64,000 nucleotides of DNA from Tepidisphaera sp. (GTDB lineage Bacteria; Planctomycetota; Phycisphaerae; Phycisphaerales; UBA1924): assembly GCA_016124375.1 (NCBI GenBank), contig WGNV01000002.1:1-64000 (forward strand), in the 5' to 3' direction. Shown here one piece after another: positions 1 through 8,223 of the stretch. The notes under the pieces are model-generated. The model saw only the letters and a list, made by a program, of their open reading frames with translations. It did not search any database and was not told where the DNA came from. The translations under genes and the position numbers were made by a program. Each line of letters starts with the position of its first letter. Positions within the stretch are counted from its first letter, which is position 1.

Positions 1-77
1 ACACAAAGAACGGCCGGCCGGGATCAGGCTCTGTGACGGCCGGGACGGCCGAGGCACACACGGATCACGCGGCCGGC

Positions 78-105
78 GTCATCCCGCCCCATGGGGCGGG
101 ATGAC
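78..105. repeat. Perfect 28-bp palindrome
   Basis: The 28 bases read identically on both strands, with arms GTCATCCCGCCCC and GGGGCGGGATGAC meeting at AT. The preceding 77 bases hold further GGCCGG/CGGCCG palindromic words. No gene overlaps it. It could be an extruded hairpin, a terminator stem without a clear T-run, or one copy of a dispersed repeat. The sequence does not say which. Confidence 0.8.
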
Positions 106-292
106 GGGGGAAACATACAAGGCGCAGAGGCACAGAGAAGAGAGGAAGAAGAGAAGCGGAAGAGGAAAGGCGAAGATGCGCCGAGGAAGATGAGGAAGAG
201 GAGAAAAGAGGGGACAAGACGACAAGGGATGGGAAGAGACTAGAAGAGGCAGATGAGACTAAGGGAGCCTGGACGAGCCTCGACGTTGGGGA
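106..292. repeat. Low-complexity polypurine tract
   Basis: This gene-free stretch is nearly all A and G on the plus strand, built from AGAGG, GAAGA and GGCACAGAG words. No convincing reading frame or promoter was seen. Similar purine tracts lie at about 960-1015 and 4110-4250. Together with the palindrome before it, this accounts for the 383 bases ahead of the first gene. Confidence 0.6.
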
Positions 293-383
293 GATGGTGA
301 AGGGCGCGTTGTCGGGGGTTGGTGGGTTGCGTGGGCGATTGGTAGGATGGATGGGGATCTGGCACATTGAAGAGGGGAACACC

Positions 384-959
384 ATGAACATTCGCGTTGC
401 TGGTCGTGTTTTTGCGTCGTTGGCTGTGGTTGGGGCGGCCTGGCTGGCTGGGTGCAGCGGCAGCGGGCAGCGTGCGGATGCGTCGGGCAAGCCGGCGGGG
501 GAGGCGACGCATGATCCGGCGGCGCATGCGCAGGGGCCGATGCTGAAGTTTGCCAAGCGCCTGGTGGGCGACTGGCAGAGCAAGGGGCCGGACGGGCAGG
601 AGCGGCTGGCGCTGCGGACGCATGCGATGGCCGCGGGCACGGCGGTGTGTGAGACGATGTTCCCGGGCAGCCCGCACGAGATGGTCAATATGTACCACCT
701 CGACGGGGAGAAGCTGGTGATGACGCACTATTGCGCGGCGGGGAACCAGCCGCGATTGGAGGCGTCGAGCATCGAGGGGAACAGCGTGGAGCTGAAGATG
801 CGGGACGTGACGAACAAGCTGAGCCCGGACGAGGGGTACATGGGGTACCTCAAGATCACGTTTGTGGATGATGACCACCTGATCGAAGAGTGGAAGAACT
901 ACGGCGGGGGGAAGGAACAGGGGACGGTGAAGTTTGAGTACACGCGGGTGAAGGGGTGA
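384..959 (+). CDS. DUF1579-like putative lipoprotein
   Basis: Predicted 191-residue exported protein. The start at 384 is preferred because it follows a purine-rich GAGGGGA and begins a lipoprotein signal, with a hydrophobic segment and lipobox LAGC (Cys24). The in-frame start at 294 would bury the signal behind 30 extra residues. After a short linker, the domain opens with LVGDWQSKGPDGQERL and ends in a strand-rich half (LKITFVDDDHLIEEW). This resembles the DUF1579 family of small calycin-like beta-barrels that often begin with GxW. The function of that family is unknown. It stands alone, and the next gene begins 152 bases downstream in the same direction, with a purine-rich spacer between them. 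Family assignment is by eye. Confidence 0.75.
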   Translation: MNIRVAGRVFASLAVVGAAWLAGCSGSGQRADASGKPAGEATHDPAAHAQGPMLKFAKRLVGDWQSKGPDGQERLALRTHAMAAGTAVCETMFPGSPHEMVNMYHLDGEKLVMTHYCAAGNQPRLEASSIEGNSVELKMRDVTNKLSPDEGYMGYLKITFVDDDHLIEEWKNYGGGKEQGTVKFEYTRVKG

Positions 960-1111
960 GAGAGGACGAAGCTCCGGAGTTCCGGAGTTCCGAAGAGACG
1001 AAGTTCAGGAGGCGTTGCCCCACGCGGGGTGTTGGAGTTGGGGCTTGGCGTCTTTGCTGAGCCTGGGGTGTCAGTCGCTTGCGGGGAAGGCAGCGCGCCA
1101 AGAATCCAGGC

Positions 1112-2425
1112 ATGAATCGATCGCATGCTCTGGCGGGTGTGGTTTGTTTTGCGGCGTTTTTTTCCCCGGCGGCACGTGCTCAGGCGCCGGCGGGCTCCGA
1201 ACCGGCGGGCGCTCCGCTTGATTGGAAGGCGCTCGAGGCGCCGGTGCTGACGCGGCATGTGCAGCTGACGTCGCGTGATCGGTTCATCAAGGCGGGCGAG
1301 GCGTACTTCAGCCACGACAAGAACTGGGTGATTTTTCAGGCGATTGGGGTGCCCAAGGCGGGCGAGGAGCCGGACCCGTTTTACGCGATGTACATCGGGC
1401 GGCTGGTGCGCGACGCGGGCGGGCACGTCACGGGCTTGAGCGATACCACCTGCGTGAGCCCGGCGCACTCGGCGAACACCTGCGGGTGGTTTGATCCGGT
1501 GAACCCTACCAAGGTGATGTTCGGCAGCACGGTGGTGCGGCCGGCGGATGAGGACCCGTCGGGGTTTCAGGTGGGGACGCACCGGTATCGCTGGCAGTTT
1601 CCGAATGAGATGAATGTGGTGGAGGTGTCGGCGCTCAAGTTGATGAACGGCGACGGAGATTCACTCGAGAAGCCCAGGTGGGTGCCAGACACGTCCGCGT
1701 CGCTCGACAAGCGGCTGCGCACCGTGATCGATCGGCCAAACTACGACGCGGAGTGCTCGTTCAGCAAGGACGGGCGGTTCATCCTGTACGGGCACGTCGA
1801 GGACCGCCCCAAGGACCTACCCAAGGACGCGCCGTATCGGCCGGACGCCAACATCTACATCCGCGACACCAAGACCGGCAAAGACATTCCCATCGTGGTC
1901 GCGCCGGGGTACGACGGCGGGCCGTTCTTTTCGCCCGACGGCAAGCGGATCTGCTATCGCAGCGATCGGCAGGGGAACGACCTGCTGCAGTTGTACATCG
2001 CGGACCTGGCGTTTGATGGCGAGGGCGTGCCGACGGGGATCGCCCGCGAGTATCAGTTGACGGACAACGGGGCGGTGAACTGGGCGCCGTATTGGCACCC
2101 GAGCGGGAAGTATTTGGTCTACGCCAGCAGCGAGATGGGTCACCAGAACTACGAGGTGTATGGGGTGGAGATTGATGAAGGCAAACTGGCGGCGGCCGCG
2201 GCGAAGACGGCCAAGGGCCAGACCGTAAACGCGACGGACGCGAAGCGAGCGCGGGTGACGTTTGCGAACGGGGCGGACGTGCTGCCGGCGTTCAGCGATG
2301 ACGGCTCGCTGATGATGTGGACGTGCCAGCGCGGGCCGCTGGTGGAGGGGGAGACGAAGCCCAGCAGCCAGGTGTGGGTGGCGGAGGTGGTGGGGGCGCC
2401 GAAGTTTGATGGGGCTGTGAAGTAG
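1112..2425 (+). CDS. Secreted TolB-like PD40 beta-propeller protein
   Basis: Predicted 437-residue exported protein. The ATG at 1112 starts a clear signal peptide (hydrophobic FAAFF core, AxA site near ARA/QA), so the upstream TTG at 1079 is not used here. The mature protein carries several PD40/WD40-like blades with the usual S-x-DG-x-x-I signature: SKDGRFILYGHVED, FSPDGKRICYRSDRQG, WHPSGKYLVYASSE and FSDDGSLMMWTC. Such propellers resemble the C-terminal half of TolB and generally serve as periplasmic binding scaffolds. No catalytic domain is attached, so the partner is unknown. A second PD40 protein lies at 54315..55658, but it is a separate gene with a different leader. Confidence 0.8.
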   Translation: MNRSHALAGVVCFAAFFSPAARAQAPAGSEPAGAPLDWKALEAPVLTRHVQLTSRDRFIKAGEAYFSHDKNWVIFQAIGVPKAGEEPDPFYAMYIGRLVRDAGGHVTGLSDTTCVSPAHSANTCGWFDPVNPTKVMFGSTVVRPADEDPSGFQVGTHRYRWQFPNEMNVVEVSALKLMNGDGDSLEKPRWVPDTSASLDKRLRTVIDRPNYDAECSFSKDGRFILYGHVEDRPKDLPKDAPYRPDANIYIRDTKTGKDIPIVVAPGYDGGPFFSPDGKRICYRSDRQGNDLLQLYIADLAFDGEGVPTGIAREYQLTDNGAVNWAPYWHPSGKYLVYASSEMGHQNYEVYGVEIDEGKLAAAAAKTAKGQTVNATDAKRARVTFANGADVLPAFSDDGSLMMWTCQRGPLVEGETKPSSQVWVAEVVGAPKFDGAVK

Positions 2426-2502
2426 AAGGCGGAACTACGAGCCCGAAGAACAAAGGGATGATGCGTCAAACCTCTCAAGCCCCGAGTGACCAGTCCTGAT
2501 TG

Positions 2503-2705
2503 CAGGCCGAAGGCCTGATCGCTCGTAGCCGGGGGTGAAGCGAGTCTTCGAGCGCCACCCCCGGAGCGCCGCACAAAATCGAGATCGACCCTGAAGGGGT
2601 CATCGTACTTACGAGCAGTCTTTCAGACTGCTTTTGCTGATCACGCTTTACCGGGGGTGTCGCTGCGCGACACCCCCGGCTACTGACGTTCAGGCCTTCG
2701 GCCTG
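2503..2705. repeat. BIME-like composite palindromic repeat
   Basis: Five palindromes sit in mirror order. CAGGCCGAAGGCCTG (2503-2517) and a CCGGGGGTG...CACCCCCGG hairpin (2529-2564) are followed by AGCAGTC-TTTCA-GACTGCT (2614-2632), then a second CCGGGGGTGTCG hairpin (2651-2679) and CAGGCCTTCGGCCTG (2691-2705). The outer arms are inverted copies of each other: each reads CAGGCCGAAGGCCTGA, seven variable bases, then TAGCCGGGGGTG. The element fills the 396-base gap between two genes, and no reading frame in it looks real. The organisation recalls paired REP/BIME elements, but the sequence is not related to them by anything I can see. Confidence 0.8.
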
Positions 2706-2786
2706 AAGAAGGTGGAAAGGCATGATCGCTGGCGATCGCTCGACATACCGTCCTCGCGAGCGACGTCTCTTTCGCGATCGAATGCA

Positions 2787-2819
2787 GGTGAGACCCTCGC
2801 TCGCGCGTCGGGCTCGTGG
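2787..2819. repeat. Dispersed 33-bp repeat, copy 1
   Basis: This 33-base sequence recurs at 25948-25981 with three differences. The minus-strand reading contains GCCCGACGCGCGAGCGAGGG, a type of motif I associate with planctomycete intergenic DNA. It ends two bases before the stop codon of the aminotransferase gene. Confidence 0.7.
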
Positions 2820-2821
2820 GG

Positions 2822-4090
2822 TTACTTGAGTTCGCTGAGGAACTTGGCGAGGCGATCGCAGCCGGCGTTGATTTGGGCTTCGCTGCAGGCGAAGCTGATT
2901 CGGAGGTGGTTCTTGCCGCAGCCTCCGAAGTCTTCGCCCGGGACCATGGCGACCAGGGCCTCTTCGAGCAGGGCCTCGGCCATGTCCATGGCGGCGTTGA
3001 TCTTCTTGCCGCCCTTGCTGGTCTTGCCGAAGAAACTTGAGACGTCGGGGAAGGCGTAGAACGCGCCGGTGGCTTTGACATTGCGGACGCCGGGGATGGC
3101 GCTGAGGCGGCGGTTGATGAGTTCGGCGCGGCTGGCGAAGGCGTCGCGCATCTTGGCGACTTCACCCTCGGCTTGCGACAGCGCGACGGGGATGCTGGCG
3201 TAAATGAAGCTGGTGATGTTGGTGGACATCTGGCCTTGGAGGGTGCCCATGGCGTTGATGAGTTTCTTGCCGAAGTCGCCGCTGGCGCCGGTGTAGCCAA
3301 TGCGCCAGCCGGTCATGGAGTAGGCCTTGCTGAGGCCGTTGAGCGTGATCACGCGTTCGGCGATGTCGGGGACGCTGCCGATGGAAAAGTGCTCGATGCC
3401 GCCGTAGGCGATTTTTTCGTAGATCTCGTCGCTCAAGACGACGAGGTTGGGGGCGATGGTGCGGCTGGCTTCGGCGACGACGGCGGCGATTTCTTTAAGG
3501 AGCGCGGGCGGGTACATGGTGCCGCAGGGGTTGCTGGGGGAGTTCAAGATGAGCAGGCGGCTTTGCGGCGTGATGGCGCGTTTGATCTGCTCGGCGGTGG
3601 GGGTGAAGTTGGTGTCGGGGCCGGTGGGGACTTCGATGATCTTGCCGCCGGCGAGTTCGGCGATGGGGGCGTAGCTGACCCAGGCGGGGACGGGGAGGAT
3701 GACTTCTTGTTGGGGTTGGCCCGCGGGCAGGGCGTGGGGGTCGTCGAGCAGGCAGTGGCAGGCGACGAAGAGGGAGTGCTTGCCGCCGGCGGAGATGGCG
3801 ATGTGGTCGGGCGTGCAGTTGGGGATGTGGTTTTCTTCGGTGAGTTTCTTGGCGATGGCCGCGCGGCTGTCGGGGTCGCCGAGCGTGGGCATGTACTTGG
3901 TGTTGCCGGCCTTCAGCGAGGCGATGGCGGCGTCTTTGATGATGCTGGGCGTGTCGAAGTCGGGCTCGCCTGCGGCGAAACTCAGCACGTCTTTGCCGGC
4001 ACGCTTCAGGGCCTTGGCCCGGTTCATGAAGGCGACGGTGACGGAGGGCTTGAGATCGGCGACGCGCTTGGCGATGTGCAGGGTGGACAT
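2822..4090 (-). CDS. Class I/II pyridoxal-phosphate aminotransferase (aspartate type)
   Basis: A 422-residue fold-type I aminotransferase. The PLP-binding lysine lies in LSKAYSMTGWRIGY (Lys255, with the substrate/phosphate arginine in GWRIGY). LNSPSNPCG (183-190) and SDEIYE (220-225) supply the conserved Asn, Asp and Tyr. HLRISFA near the C-terminus gives the carboxylate-binding Arg. These match the aspartate/prephenate aminotransferase group, which moves the amino group between aspartate and 2-oxoglutarate. The exact substrate cannot be fixed from motifs. The length is slightly above the usual 390-400, owing to small insertions such as the one around 118-130. The gene stands alone, with repeats on both sides. 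Confidence 0.9.
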   Translation of the reverse strand: MSTLHIAKRVADLKPSVTVAFMNRAKALKRAGKDVLSFAAGEPDFDTPSIIKDAAIASLKAGNTKYMPTLGDPDSRAAIAKKLTEENHIPNCTPDHIAISAGGKHSLFVACHCLLDDPHALPAGQPQQEVILPVPAWVSYAPIAELAGGKIIEVPTGPDTNFTPTAEQIKRAITPQSRLLILNSPSNPCGTMYPPALLKEIAAVVAEASRTIAPNLVVLSDEIYEKIAYGGIEHFSIGSVPDIAERVITLNGLSKAYSMTGWRIGYTGASGDFGKKLINAMGTLQGQMSTNITSFIYASIPVALSQAEGEVAKMRDAFASRAELINRRLSAIPGVRNVKATGAFYAFPDVSSFFGKTSKGGKKINAAMDMAEALLEEALVAMVPGEDFGGCGKNHLRISFACSEAQINAGCDRLAKFLSELK

Positions 4091-4109
4091 GGCGGGAAGG
4101 TAGGCGGGG

Positions 4110-4250
4110 AGGAAGAAGAGACGAAGTTCCGGAGAGACGGAGAGACGAAGTTCGTAGGAGAGGAAGTTTGGAAGGTAGGAAGTTCGGAGGAGAGGAAGTT
4201 CGGAGGAGAGGAGGTTCGGAAGGGAGGAAGTTTGGAAGAGGGGAAGGTTG
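4110..4250. repeat. Purine-rich degenerate tandem repeat
   Basis: About eight imperfect copies of a GGAAGTTCGGAGGAGA-like unit run through this gap between the histidine kinase and the aminotransferase. Copies differ by small insertions and T/C changes (AAGTTCG, AAGTTTG, GGTTCGG). A related fragment with GAAGTTC and GGAGTTCC lies at about 967-1008. The strand bias is strong, with the minus strand almost entirely pyrimidine. No coding role is suggested. Confidence 0.7.
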
Positions 4251-4252
4251 CG

Positions 4253-5164
4253 TTACGCCCGGGTGGGGCGGGGCGAATCGTGGGATTCTTCGGCGTGAAT
4301 AGGAGATTCGGCTCGCGGCAGGACCATTGTGAAACTGGTGCCGCGGCCGGGCTCGCTGACGACGTCGAGGCGGCCGTGATGGGCTTCGATGATGCGGCGG
4401 GTGGTGGGCAGGCCCAGGCCCGAGCCGCCGGCTTTGGTGGTGAAGTAGGGCGTGAAGATGCGGGGCAGCACGTCGGCGGGGATGCCCGGGCCGGTGTCGG
4501 TGATGGTGAGGGTGACGGTTTCGCGGCGGTCGGCGTCGTTGCTGGCGAAGGTGCGGAGCATGAGGTCGCGGGGTTGGGAGGTGTCGGAGCCCGGCGCGGC
4601 GGCGGGGAAGGCTTGGACAGCGTTGAGCATGAGATTGAGCACTGCCTGCTTGATGTGCCCGGTGTCGAGCGAGGCGACGAGGGGTTCTGGGGAGAGATCA
4701 ACGCGCAGGCGGACCTTGGACTGTTCGGCCTGGGGCAGGAAGAAGTCGGCGAGTTCGTCGACGACCTTGTTGAGGTCGGTGGGTTTCTGGTCGAGGCGCA
4801 GTTCGCCCGCGTAGGCGAGGAAGTCGGTGAGGATGCCGCGAAGGCGTTCGACCTCGCGGCGGAGGGACCCCACGCGGCGGACGAGGCGCTGCTTGGCGTC
4901 GGGGTCGATGGGCTGGCCCGAGGCCAGTTCGTCGACGCCCTCGGCGAGGAGCTGCGCGTTGAGGCCGATGGTGGAGAGGGGGTTTTTGATCTCGTGGGCG
5001 AGGCCGCTGGTCATGGCGCCGAGTTCGGCGAGGCGCTGGGCGGCGGCGGCGCGGCGTTCGGCGGCCTGTGCCTTGGCGGCGCTGCGGCGCAGCTGAGCCC
5101 GCCCGACCACCCATGCGATGATCGCCCCGAGCCCCAGACCGATGAGCAGATACCCCCACAGCAT
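4253..5164 (-). CDS. Membrane-anchored sensor histidine kinase
   Basis: About 303 residues. An N-terminal transmembrane helix (residues 3-21) and an Ala/Arg-rich linker lead to the HisKA box GLAHEIKNPLSTIGLNAQLL (His57). The ATPase domain has an N-box (LNLMLNAVQAF), a G1 box (DTGPGIP), an F-box (IFTPYFTTK) and a G2 box (GGSGLGLPTT). The H-box style and lack of an obvious sensor domain recall NtrB/ZraS-type kinases. No response regulator is adjacent. The start is uncertain: an in-frame GTG at 5236 adds 24 residues and lies 7 bases from the end of the cold-shock gene, while ATG 5164 sits directly before the membrane helix. Neither has a strong ribosome site. It is probably co-transcribed with the cold-shock gene. 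Confidence 0.85.
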   Translation of the reverse strand: MLWGYLLIGLGLGAIIAWVVGRAQLRRSAAKAQAAERRAAAAQRLAELGAMTSGLAHEIKNPLSTIGLNAQLLAEGVDELASGQPIDPDAKQRLVRRVGSLRREVERLRGILTDFLAYAGELRLDQKPTDLNKVVDELADFFLPQAEQSKVRLRVDLSPEPLVASLDTGHIKQAVLNLMLNAVQAFPAAAPGSDTSQPRDLMLRTFASNDADRRETVTLTITDTGPGIPADVLPRIFTPYFTTKAGGSGLGLPTTRRIIEAHHGRLDVVSEPGRGTSFTMVLPRAESPIHAEESHDSPRPTRA

Positions 5165-5243
5165 GCGGGGAGTATCCGCCCATAGGGGCTCAAAGGCGAG
5201 CGGCGGCCGGATTCGTGTCCGCCTCTGGGCCGCCACGGGGCCG

Positions 5244-5534
5244 TCAGCGGCGAGGTGAGCGGGTGTAGCCCTTTCGGATGGATTCGGTGACTTCGACGGC
5301 TTCGGTCCGGATGACGCGGGTGGCTTTCCAGCCCTTGTCGGTGCGGACGGCGTCGTAGTTGACGGTGGTTCCGTCCTTCAGGATTCGGAATCCATCGCCT
5401 TGAATGGCGGAGTAATGAGCAAAGATGTCCTGACGTTCAGGACCGATAATGAAGCCGAACCCCTTCCTGGGGTCGAACCACTTCACCACACCTTCGACGC
5501 CGACCAAATGATCCTGTGGCGGCTGCTGGGACAT
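5244..5534 (-). CDS. CspA-family cold-shock protein
   Basis: A 96-residue protein with a cold-shock OB-fold. VKWFDPRKGFGFI carries RNP1 (KGFGFI) and DIFAHYSAI corresponds to RNP2 (usually VFVHxSAI), so it should bind single-stranded RNA or DNA. The C-terminal third is longer than a 70-residue CspA and has a basic tail ending SPRR. The ATG at 5534 is chosen because GGGAGGTCC lies just upstream. The in-frame start at 5570 would run into the leader. The 5-prime leader also holds a second GGGAGGTC-like purine box and a small GAGC/GCTC stem. Cold or growth regulation is known for the family but not shown here. The downstream gene is a histidine kinase. Confidence 0.93.
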   Translation of the reverse strand: MSQQPPQDHLVGVEGVVKWFDPRKGFGFIIGPERQDIFAHYSAIQGDGFRILKDGTTVNYDAVRTDKGWKATRVIRTEAVEVTESIRKGYTRSPRR

Positions 5535-5604
5535 ATGAGGACCTCCCGAGCGACAAGCTCGACCTCCCACGCACGTACGTTCGCCCTCGGCCCGAGCTTC
5601 TCCA

Positions 5605-5633
5605 GGTTAACATCGGGTGGGGGGTCTCGTCAA
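5605..5633 (-). promoter_or_regulatory. Possible sigma-70-type promoter of the cold-shock gene
   Basis: On the minus strand, TTGACG and TTAACC are separated by 17 bases, and the pair lies about 70 bases before the start codon. The -35 box is close to consensus and the -10 is weak. The call rests on motif spacing only. Confidence 0.35.
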
Positions 5634-5670
5634 GGGTATTTTGTAACTGCTTTCTGGACATAGACTTAGC

Positions 5671-5706
5671 CAATAAAAACCCCCTTGGAATCGTTCCAAA
5701 GGGGGT
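5671..5706 (-). terminator. Rho-independent terminator after pnp
   Basis: Read on the minus strand, an ACCCCCTTTGGAAC...TTCCAAGGGGGT stem is followed directly by TTTTTATT. It lies about 75 bases past the pnp stop codon and ends before the cold-shock promoter region. Confidence 0.88.
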
Positions 5707-5778
5707 GTCGTTACAGACGGATTTTGGATTGCGGGTTTTGCGGTGTGTCGCTCAGGTTCACCGCGGTGTTTGAAGGGT

Positions 5779-8001
5779 TCAGGCGGTGGGAGCCGCGGCG
5801 GCCTTGGCCTTGGCTTCCTCGGCGAGCACGGCCTTGCGGCTGAGCTTGATGCGGCCCTGGTCGTCGACGTTGATGACCTTGACCTTGACGATGTCGCCCA
5901 GCTTGACGACGTCGGCGACGCTCTTGACGTAGCCCTCGGCGAGCTCGGAGATGTGGCACATGCCGTCGGTGCCGGGGGCGAGCTCGATGAAGGCGCCGAA
6001 GTCCTTCATGCTGACGACCTTGCCGGTGTAGACGGTGCCCACCTTGATCTCTTCGCAGAGGGCTTCGATCTCGGAGCGGGCGCCGTTGATGGAGTCGGCG
6101 TTGAGGCCGGCGAGCTGGACGGTGCCGTCGTCGTCGACGTCGATGGTGACGCCGTAGCGGTCCTGGAGGCCGCGAATGGTCTTGCCGCCGGGGCCGATGA
6201 GCTTGCCGATCTTCTCGGGGTCGATGTGGAGGGTGATGAGGCGCGGGGCCAGGGGCGAGATGGTGTCGCGCGGGGCGGCGATGATCTGCTCCATGATGCC
6301 GATGATCTCGAGGCGGCCGGTCTTGGCCTGCTCGAAGATGCGCTTGATTTGCTCGAGCGAGAGGCCCCGGGTCTTGAGGTCGAGCTGGATGCCGGTGATG
6401 CCTTCGCGGGTGCCGGCGACCTTGAAGTCCATGTCGCCGAAGAAATCTTCTTCGCCGATGATGTCGGTGACGAAGATTTCGTTCTGGTCGTTGTCATCGG
6501 CGAAGCGGCCGACGGAGATGCCGGCGCAGGTGCCGCGGATGGGGACGCCGGCGTCCATGAGGGCCAAGCAGCCGCCACAGACCGAGGCCATGGACGATGA
6601 ACCGTTCGACTCGGTGATGTCGCTGACGACGCGGATGGTGTAGGGGAAGTCTTCGGGGCTGGGGATGATGGCCAGCAGCGAGCGCTCGGCCAGGGCGCCG
6701 TGGCCGATCTCGCGGCGGCCCGGGGCGCTGATGCGCTTCACTTCGCCGGTCGAGAAGGGCGGGAAGTTGTAGTGCAGCGTGAACTTCTTGCTGTACTCGG
6801 GGACCAGGCCATCGATGATCTGCTCGTCTTTGCCTGTGCCCAGGGTGACCGAGCAGAGGGACTGGGTTTCGCCACGCTGGAAGAGGGCCGAGCCGTGGGT
6901 GCGCTGGAAGATGCCGACCTTGCCGGTGATCGGGCGGATCTGCAGCGCCTTGCGGCCATCGGCGCGGACTTGATCTTGCACGATCAGGCGGCGGGTGATT
7001 TTTTCTTCGAGGCGCTTGAAGGCTTCCTTGGCCTGGCTGCGGGCCTTGGAGGTGGCGGCGAAGTCGGCGTAGACGCCCTTGTCATTGACGGCGAAGTGCG
7101 TGTCGAGGATGGATTTGCGCAGGGCGTCGACGGCCTCGTTGCGGGCCTTCTTGCCGTTGATGCGGCGGGCGGCGGTGAGGTCCTTCTCGGCCAACTGGCG
7201 GACCTTCTCGGTGATCTCGGGAGAGGGCAGGTGCAGTTCGCCCGCGACCTTGGGCTTGCCGGCCTTGCGCTGGAACTCTTCGATGAGGCCCAGCACGTCC
7301 TTGATGGTGGCAAAGCCGAACTCGAGGGCGCCGAGCACGCCTTCTTCGGGCACTTCGGCGGCGCCGACTTCGATCATGTTGAGGCCGTCTTTGTGGCCTG
7401 CAACGACGACGTCCATGTCGGAGTAGTCGAGCTGGCTGACGGTGGGGTTGGCGACGAACTGCGGGCCGTCGTCGGTGTGGATGCGGGCGACGCGGACGGT
7501 GGCGACGGGGCCTTCGAAGGGGATGTCGCTGAGGGCGAGGGCCGCGGAGGCGGCGGTGCCGGCCAGCACGTCGGTGTCGTTCTCGCCGTCATGGCTCATG
7601 ACGAAGACCTGGATCATGACTTCATCGAGGAAGCCGTCCGGGAAGAGGGGGCGGATGGGGCGATCGATCATCCGCATGGTGAGGATTTCTTTTTCGCTGG
7701 GTGGGCCTTCGCGCTTCTTGAAGCCACCGGGGAACTTGCCGCCGGCGGAGGTCTTCTCGCGGTAGTCGACGGTGAGGGGGAAGAAGTCGATGCCGTCGCG
7801 CGGGTTGGCGCGGACGACGCTGGCGAGGACGGTGCTGCCGCCGTAGTGGGCGATAACGGTGGCGTTGGCCTGCTTGCCGACGACGCCGGTCTCGAGGATG
7901 AGTTCGCGGCCTCCGATGTCGCGACGGACGGAGATGAGGCCGTGATCGGCGTCGGGGAGGTGGCCTGGGACGAGGTGGTTGGGAGATTGATGCATGGGCA
8001 T
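5779..8001 (-). CDS. pnp: Polyribonucleotide nucleotidyltransferase (PNPase)
   Basis: About 740 residues, close to the usual 700-730. It degrades RNA 3-prime to 5-prime using phosphate. The layout is canonical: a first RNase PH core (PRDGIDFFPLTVDYREK), a helical linker, a second RNase PH core (GSALFQRGETQSLCSVTLG and the SDITESNGSSSMASVCGG active-site region), a KH domain (LIGPGGKTIRGL) and an S1 domain (GKVVSMKDFGAFIEL). An Ala-rich tail ends the protein. The start at 8001 (with a second in-frame ATG at 7995) follows AAGG. Upstream in-frame codons would add about 75 unrelated residues. It follows rpsO with a terminator between them, the common rpsO-pnp order. Confidence 0.97.
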   Translation of the reverse strand: MPMHQSPNHLVPGHLPDADHGLISVRRDIGGRELILETGVVGKQANATVIAHYGGSTVLASVVRANPRDGIDFFPLTVDYREKTSAGGKFPGGFKKREGPPSEKEILTMRMIDRPIRPLFPDGFLDEVMIQVFVMSHDGENDTDVLAGTAASAALALSDIPFEGPVATVRVARIHTDDGPQFVANPTVSQLDYSDMDVVVAGHKDGLNMIEVGAAEVPEEGVLGALEFGFATIKDVLGLIEEFQRKAGKPKVAGELHLPSPEITEKVRQLAEKDLTAARRINGKKARNEAVDALRKSILDTHFAVNDKGVYADFAATSKARSQAKEAFKRLEEKITRRLIVQDQVRADGRKALQIRPITGKVGIFQRTHGSALFQRGETQSLCSVTLGTGKDEQIIDGLVPEYSKKFTLHYNFPPFSTGEVKRISAPGRREIGHGALAERSLLAIIPSPEDFPYTIRVVSDITESNGSSSMASVCGGCLALMDAGVPIRGTCAGISVGRFADDNDQNEIFVTDIIGEEDFFGDMDFKVAGTREGITGIQLDLKTRGLSLEQIKRIFEQAKTGRLEIIGIMEQIIAAPRDTISPLAPRLITLHIDPEKIGKLIGPGGKTIRGLQDRYGVTIDVDDDGTVQLAGLNADSINGARSEIEALCEEIKVGTVYTGKVVSMKDFGAFIELAPGTDGMCHISELAEGYVKSVADVVKLGDIVKVKVINVDDQGRIKLSRKAVLAEEAKAKAAAAPTA

Positions 8002-8223
8002 CCTTGTGGTTCGGGGTTCAGGAGAGGGCCTGAACCTCGGGCGCGGCGTGGAGGGATCCACGCGTCGCCATACGCCTGGGATTTCCCCGGCGTCCCACAA
8101 GGAAGAGTGCCAGTGGCAGAGGACAGGGGGCGGGGCGTGGGCGGGCGCGAGTGGCGGTGAGGGTGCCCGCGGAGAACCGCACGCTGTCGACTGCCGCCGC
8201 GCCTCATGGGGCCGCCGGGGCGA

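Noticed and set aside
2634-3059. A reading frame starting in the palindromic repeat (LITLYRGCRCATPP...)
   Set aside because: It is a translation of the repeat and has no coding features of its own. The aminotransferase gene lies on the other strand for much of it.
3173-5185. A 670-codon plus-strand frame opposite the aminotransferase and histidine kinase genes
   Set aside because: It is a high-GC shadow. It is almost entirely Gly, Ala, Val, Asp and Glu with no motif, and both genes on the other strand carry full family signatures.
6700-8160. A 486-codon plus-strand frame opposite pnp
   Set aside because: Shadow of pnp in GC-rich DNA with no recognisable features.
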